64,000 nt of DNA, taken from assembly GCA_037951165.1 (NCBI GenBank), contig JBBDHG010000014.1, positions 20,423,501-20,487,500 on the forward strand. Reading direction: 5' to 3'. The position numbers and the translations under genes are program-made. Under the pieces are notes generated by a model. That model saw only the letters and a list, made by a program, of their open reading frames with translations. It did not search any database and had not been told where the DNA came from. This document shows, one piece after another, positions 61,905 through 64,000 of this stretch (the first letter of the stretch is position 1; each line of letters begins with the position of its first letter). The DNA is from Lophius americanus. Taxonomy: Eukaryota > Chordata > Actinopteri > Lophiiformes > Lophiidae.

Positions 61905-62336
61905 GCTTATCTGGACCTGAAATTCATCAGGATGTGAAAGAGAATGAGATTCATCCGACCAGTCCACCTTCAAGGCTTAATGGAAATGGGATAATCTCAT
62001 CGAGTCTCCTGGACATCACAATTGTTAAATTAAGTTACCCAGATTGTTATGCTCGCCCGATTTCCTGCCTTCAACACATCAACTCTAAGTACAAAAGTTA
62101 ACTTTCTGCCTAATGTATATTTCATATTACGTACTGACTGGTGCTATTGTAAGGAGATAATCACTTTTGATACTGGTATGATGGATTTTCAAAAACAAAT
62201 TGCCGTGTTTTCAGTTAAAATTGTTAAAAGGGATCAGGATATTATCACAATGTAATTCCTTAATATGTTTGACAGCGTCCCAACATAATTGTAAAATACC
62301 TGTGGGACGTAACTCCAACTCAGACTGCCAGCAGAG
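61905..62336 (-). repeat. Older, degenerate copy of the 62620-63462 segment
   Basis: 61905-62150 is a diverged minus-strand copy of the Tc1-like relic (compare 62620-62866). 62168-62336 is a diverged copy of 63290-63462, with shared AAAAGGGATCAGGATATTAT, AAATACCTGTGGGAC and CTGCCAGCAGAGA. The roughly 420 bases separating these parts in the younger copy are missing. It may be what remains of the upstream region of another SAA gene. Confidence 0.75.
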
Positions 62337-62380
62337 ACCAAAAGATCAAATACAGCTTGCAGTCGTCCCAGGCTATGTTG

Positions 62381-62914
62381 GAGTATCCTGCTGAAAGAGA
62401 AGAGGCCACTGCCATGAGGGAATACTACCATAGAGAGTGTACTTAGTTTGTAAAATGTATAACTAGGTAGTACATGGTAAAGTAGCATCTACAAGAGTGG
62501 CATAAGCAAAGGTTTCCCAAATTACCCACGTCATCATACTGCCTCCCTCTGCTTTCCTCTTTCCCGTAAGAAACCTGCTGCTTTTCTTTTCCCCAGGAAT
62601 GTGAGACATATTCACCTGACGCCCATCAGGATGGGAAGGAGAATGTGATTCATCAGAACAGTCCACCTTCCAGAATTGCGGTATCTGGGATATCCCAACG
62701 AGACTTCTGGACATCACAACTATACCATTGTTAAAGTTACTAAGATTGTTGTGTTCGCCTATTTGTCCTGTCTTCAACACATCAACTTCAAGGACAAAAG
62801 TTCACTTGCTGCCTAATATATATTTCATATTTCCTACCGACTGGTGCTACTGAAGCAAGATACTCAGTTTTATTCACTTTACTTCTCTGTGGTTGTAATG
62901 TTATGACGGTTACA
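62381..62914 (-). mobile_element. Tc1-like relic, inverted copy of 52797-53330
   Basis: Reverse-complement twin of the left-arm relic. It ends at the terminal repeat (62889-62914). Its other end is cut at 62381, exactly in the codons after the catalytic Asp block, where the inverted repeat stops. A 105-codon minus-strand frame (62463-62780) equals the N-terminal part of the left-arm frame. Confidence 0.85.
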
Positions 62915-63542
62915 AATAGTCACAATTAACAGTGATTAAAATATTTCCCTATGGAAAATAATCTTCTCCGTTAAAGTATCAAATGTAGAATAAGCTAAGC
63001 CAAATTAAATTGAAGTTAATAATAGCCTGATCTTGATTAACAGATATAGAATCTCCTTACGTTTTAAAATATAATGTTAGTATTATGTAATTAGTTTTTC
63101 TGAAATTACTGTCACACAGCAGCCAGTTGACTCAAATTCTATATCAAACTTTTGAAACCTGATTGGTGCATGAAAGATAACGTTGGGGCGGCAGACATTT
63201 CTCCATGTTTGTAAAATTCCTGTCAGGTGCGTTTGAGGATTTCACGTCTTTTTTTGTACTTGTCCTGTGCTTTTAGAGATTTGCTGCTGTATGATTGATT
63301 TTAAAAAAGAAAATGCAATTGCGGTGCTTTCAGTTGAATCTGTTAAAAGGGATCAGGATATTATCACAATCGAATTCCTTAAAATATTTGACATATTGTG
63401 TCCCAACATAAATGTAAAATACCTGTGGGACCAATTCAATCTGCCAGCAGAGATCCAGATATTGACATTTTAGCTCTCCGGCTGCCAAAACCAAGAGCGT
63501 CCATTCCATTATTTAGTAATAAATGTTTGTTTTAGAACAGAA

Positions 63543-63548
63543 TATAAG
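63543..63548 (+). promoter_or_regulatory. TATA box, SAA copy 5
   Basis: TATAAG in GAATATAAGGAGAG, the same element as in copy 2. The 5'UTR exon follows and ends at 63631 (AAA|GTAAGT). The next exon starts at 63718 after CTTTCAG. Confidence 0.75.
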
Positions 63549-63729
63549 GAGAGTCTGGTCAGTCCAGTCCTCACAAACAAGAAACCCAACAATCTACTGA
63601 GACTCACTCTAAACTCAGCTGGACCAACAAAGTAAGTTTGAATTATCATTTTGTACTCGGACCTTAAAAAAATAAAGGCTGGATGAGCTCTGTAATTGAT
63701 TTTTATTTTCCTTTCAGACGTCTGTAAGC

Positions 63730-64000
63730 ATGAAGTTACTTCTAGCAGGAATTGTTCTCGTCCTCATTGTGGAAACAAATGCCAACTGGTACAACTTATT
63801 CAACTTTCATTATCAAGCTGCCCAAGGTGAGACATATGACTTTTTTAATGTTTCCACAGGAACAACGTTATTATGTCAAACAATAAGGCTTACGTGTTTT
63901 ACATGGCAGTTTCCTCAGGTAATGTTTTGTCAACTAACCAAACAATGTGTGTTATCAGGAAGTGCAGATATGTTGAGAGCTTACCTTGACATGAGGCAGG
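63730..64000 (+). CDS. saa: Serum amyloid A copy 5, partial (runs off window)
   Basis: Coding exon 1 is 63730-63826 (97 bases). The intron is 63827-63958 (132 bases) and exon 2 starts at 63959, with only 42 bases visible. The visible protein equals that of copy 2: signal peptide, then Asn-Trp-Tyr-Asn-Leu-Phe, then Gly-Ser-Ala-Asp-Met-Leu-Arg-Ala-Tyr-Leu-Asp-Met-Arg-Gln. Copy 2 is its mirror image in the inverted repeat, so the two promoters point away from the 9-kb centre that holds copies 3 and 4. Exon 3 must lie beyond the window, so I cannot say whether the gene is complete. The first coding intron is again stop-free and in frame. Confidence 0.9.
   Translation, partial: MKLLLAGIVLVLIVETNANWYNLFNFHYQAAQGETYDFFNVSTGTTLLCQTIRLTCFTWQFPQVMFCQLTKQCVLSGSADMLRAYLDMRQ

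Larger units (their letters stand above)
62381..64000. repeat. Right arm of the inverted repeat (continues past the window)
   Basis: Reverse complement of 51711-53330. It carries the upstream region and first two coding exons of SAA copy 5. Confidence 0.93.

Overview
The window looks like a gene-poor, AT-rich stretch of a teleost fish chromosome. It has spliced genes with canonical GT-AG introns, long vertebrate-type microsatellites, tRNA-derived SINE fragments, 3' ends of fish-type LINEs, and Tc1-like, piggyBac-like and TTAA-target DNA transposon relics. The only genes I can support are a cluster of serum amyloid A (SAA) genes in the right-hand 19 kb. SAA is a small secreted acute-phase apolipoprotein.

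Layout. From 1 to about 45 kb I found no convincing protein-coding gene. This part holds a 1.5-kb ACAT-type microsatellite block (1146-2680), a decayed 24-bp minisatellite that reads as an octapeptide repeat (about 5350-6400), LINE tails (11.4, 16.5 and 39.5 kb), SINE-like repeats (19.8, 21.2, 31.8 and 34.1 kb) and a jockey/I-group LINE (28.0-30.4 kb). That LINE is split by an 852-bp TTAA-target DNA transposon carrying a P2X7-C-terminus-like Cys domain. Further right are a CpG-richer block ending in a strong CTCF-like motif (38.9 kb), GATA/GATG microsatellites (38.9-39.2 kb), a second decayed LINE reverse transcriptase (40.3-41.6 kb) and a piggyBac-like transposase relic (43.7-44.3 kb).

SAA cluster, 45-64 kb. 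There are five loci. All share one architecture: a 5'UTR exon, then three coding exons with phase 1 and phase 2 introns. Copy 1 (+, 45.3-46.3 kb) is a probable pseudogene, with a 1-base deletion in coding exon 2 and a damaged TATA box. Copy 2 (-, 51.0-52.1 kb) predicts 124 aa. Copies 3 and 4 (-, 55.5-56.6 and 59.8-60.9 kb) lie in 2.1-kb direct repeats and predict the same 121-aa protein. Copy 5 (+, from 63.7 kb) runs off the window and is a nearly identical inverted copy of copy 2. The arms 51711-53330 and 62381-64000 form an inverted repeat of at least 1,620 bp whose inner breakpoint falls inside a Tc1-like transposase relic. The spacers carry a conserved pair of bZIP-type motifs (TTGCGCAA, 4 bases, RTTATGTAAC) that could be an acute-phase enhancer.

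The genes probably act as a dosage-expanded acute-phase locus: several near-identical TATA-driven secreted proteins with two promoter subtypes. Functional statements rest on SAA family knowledge. Regulatory statements are inferences from motif matches.
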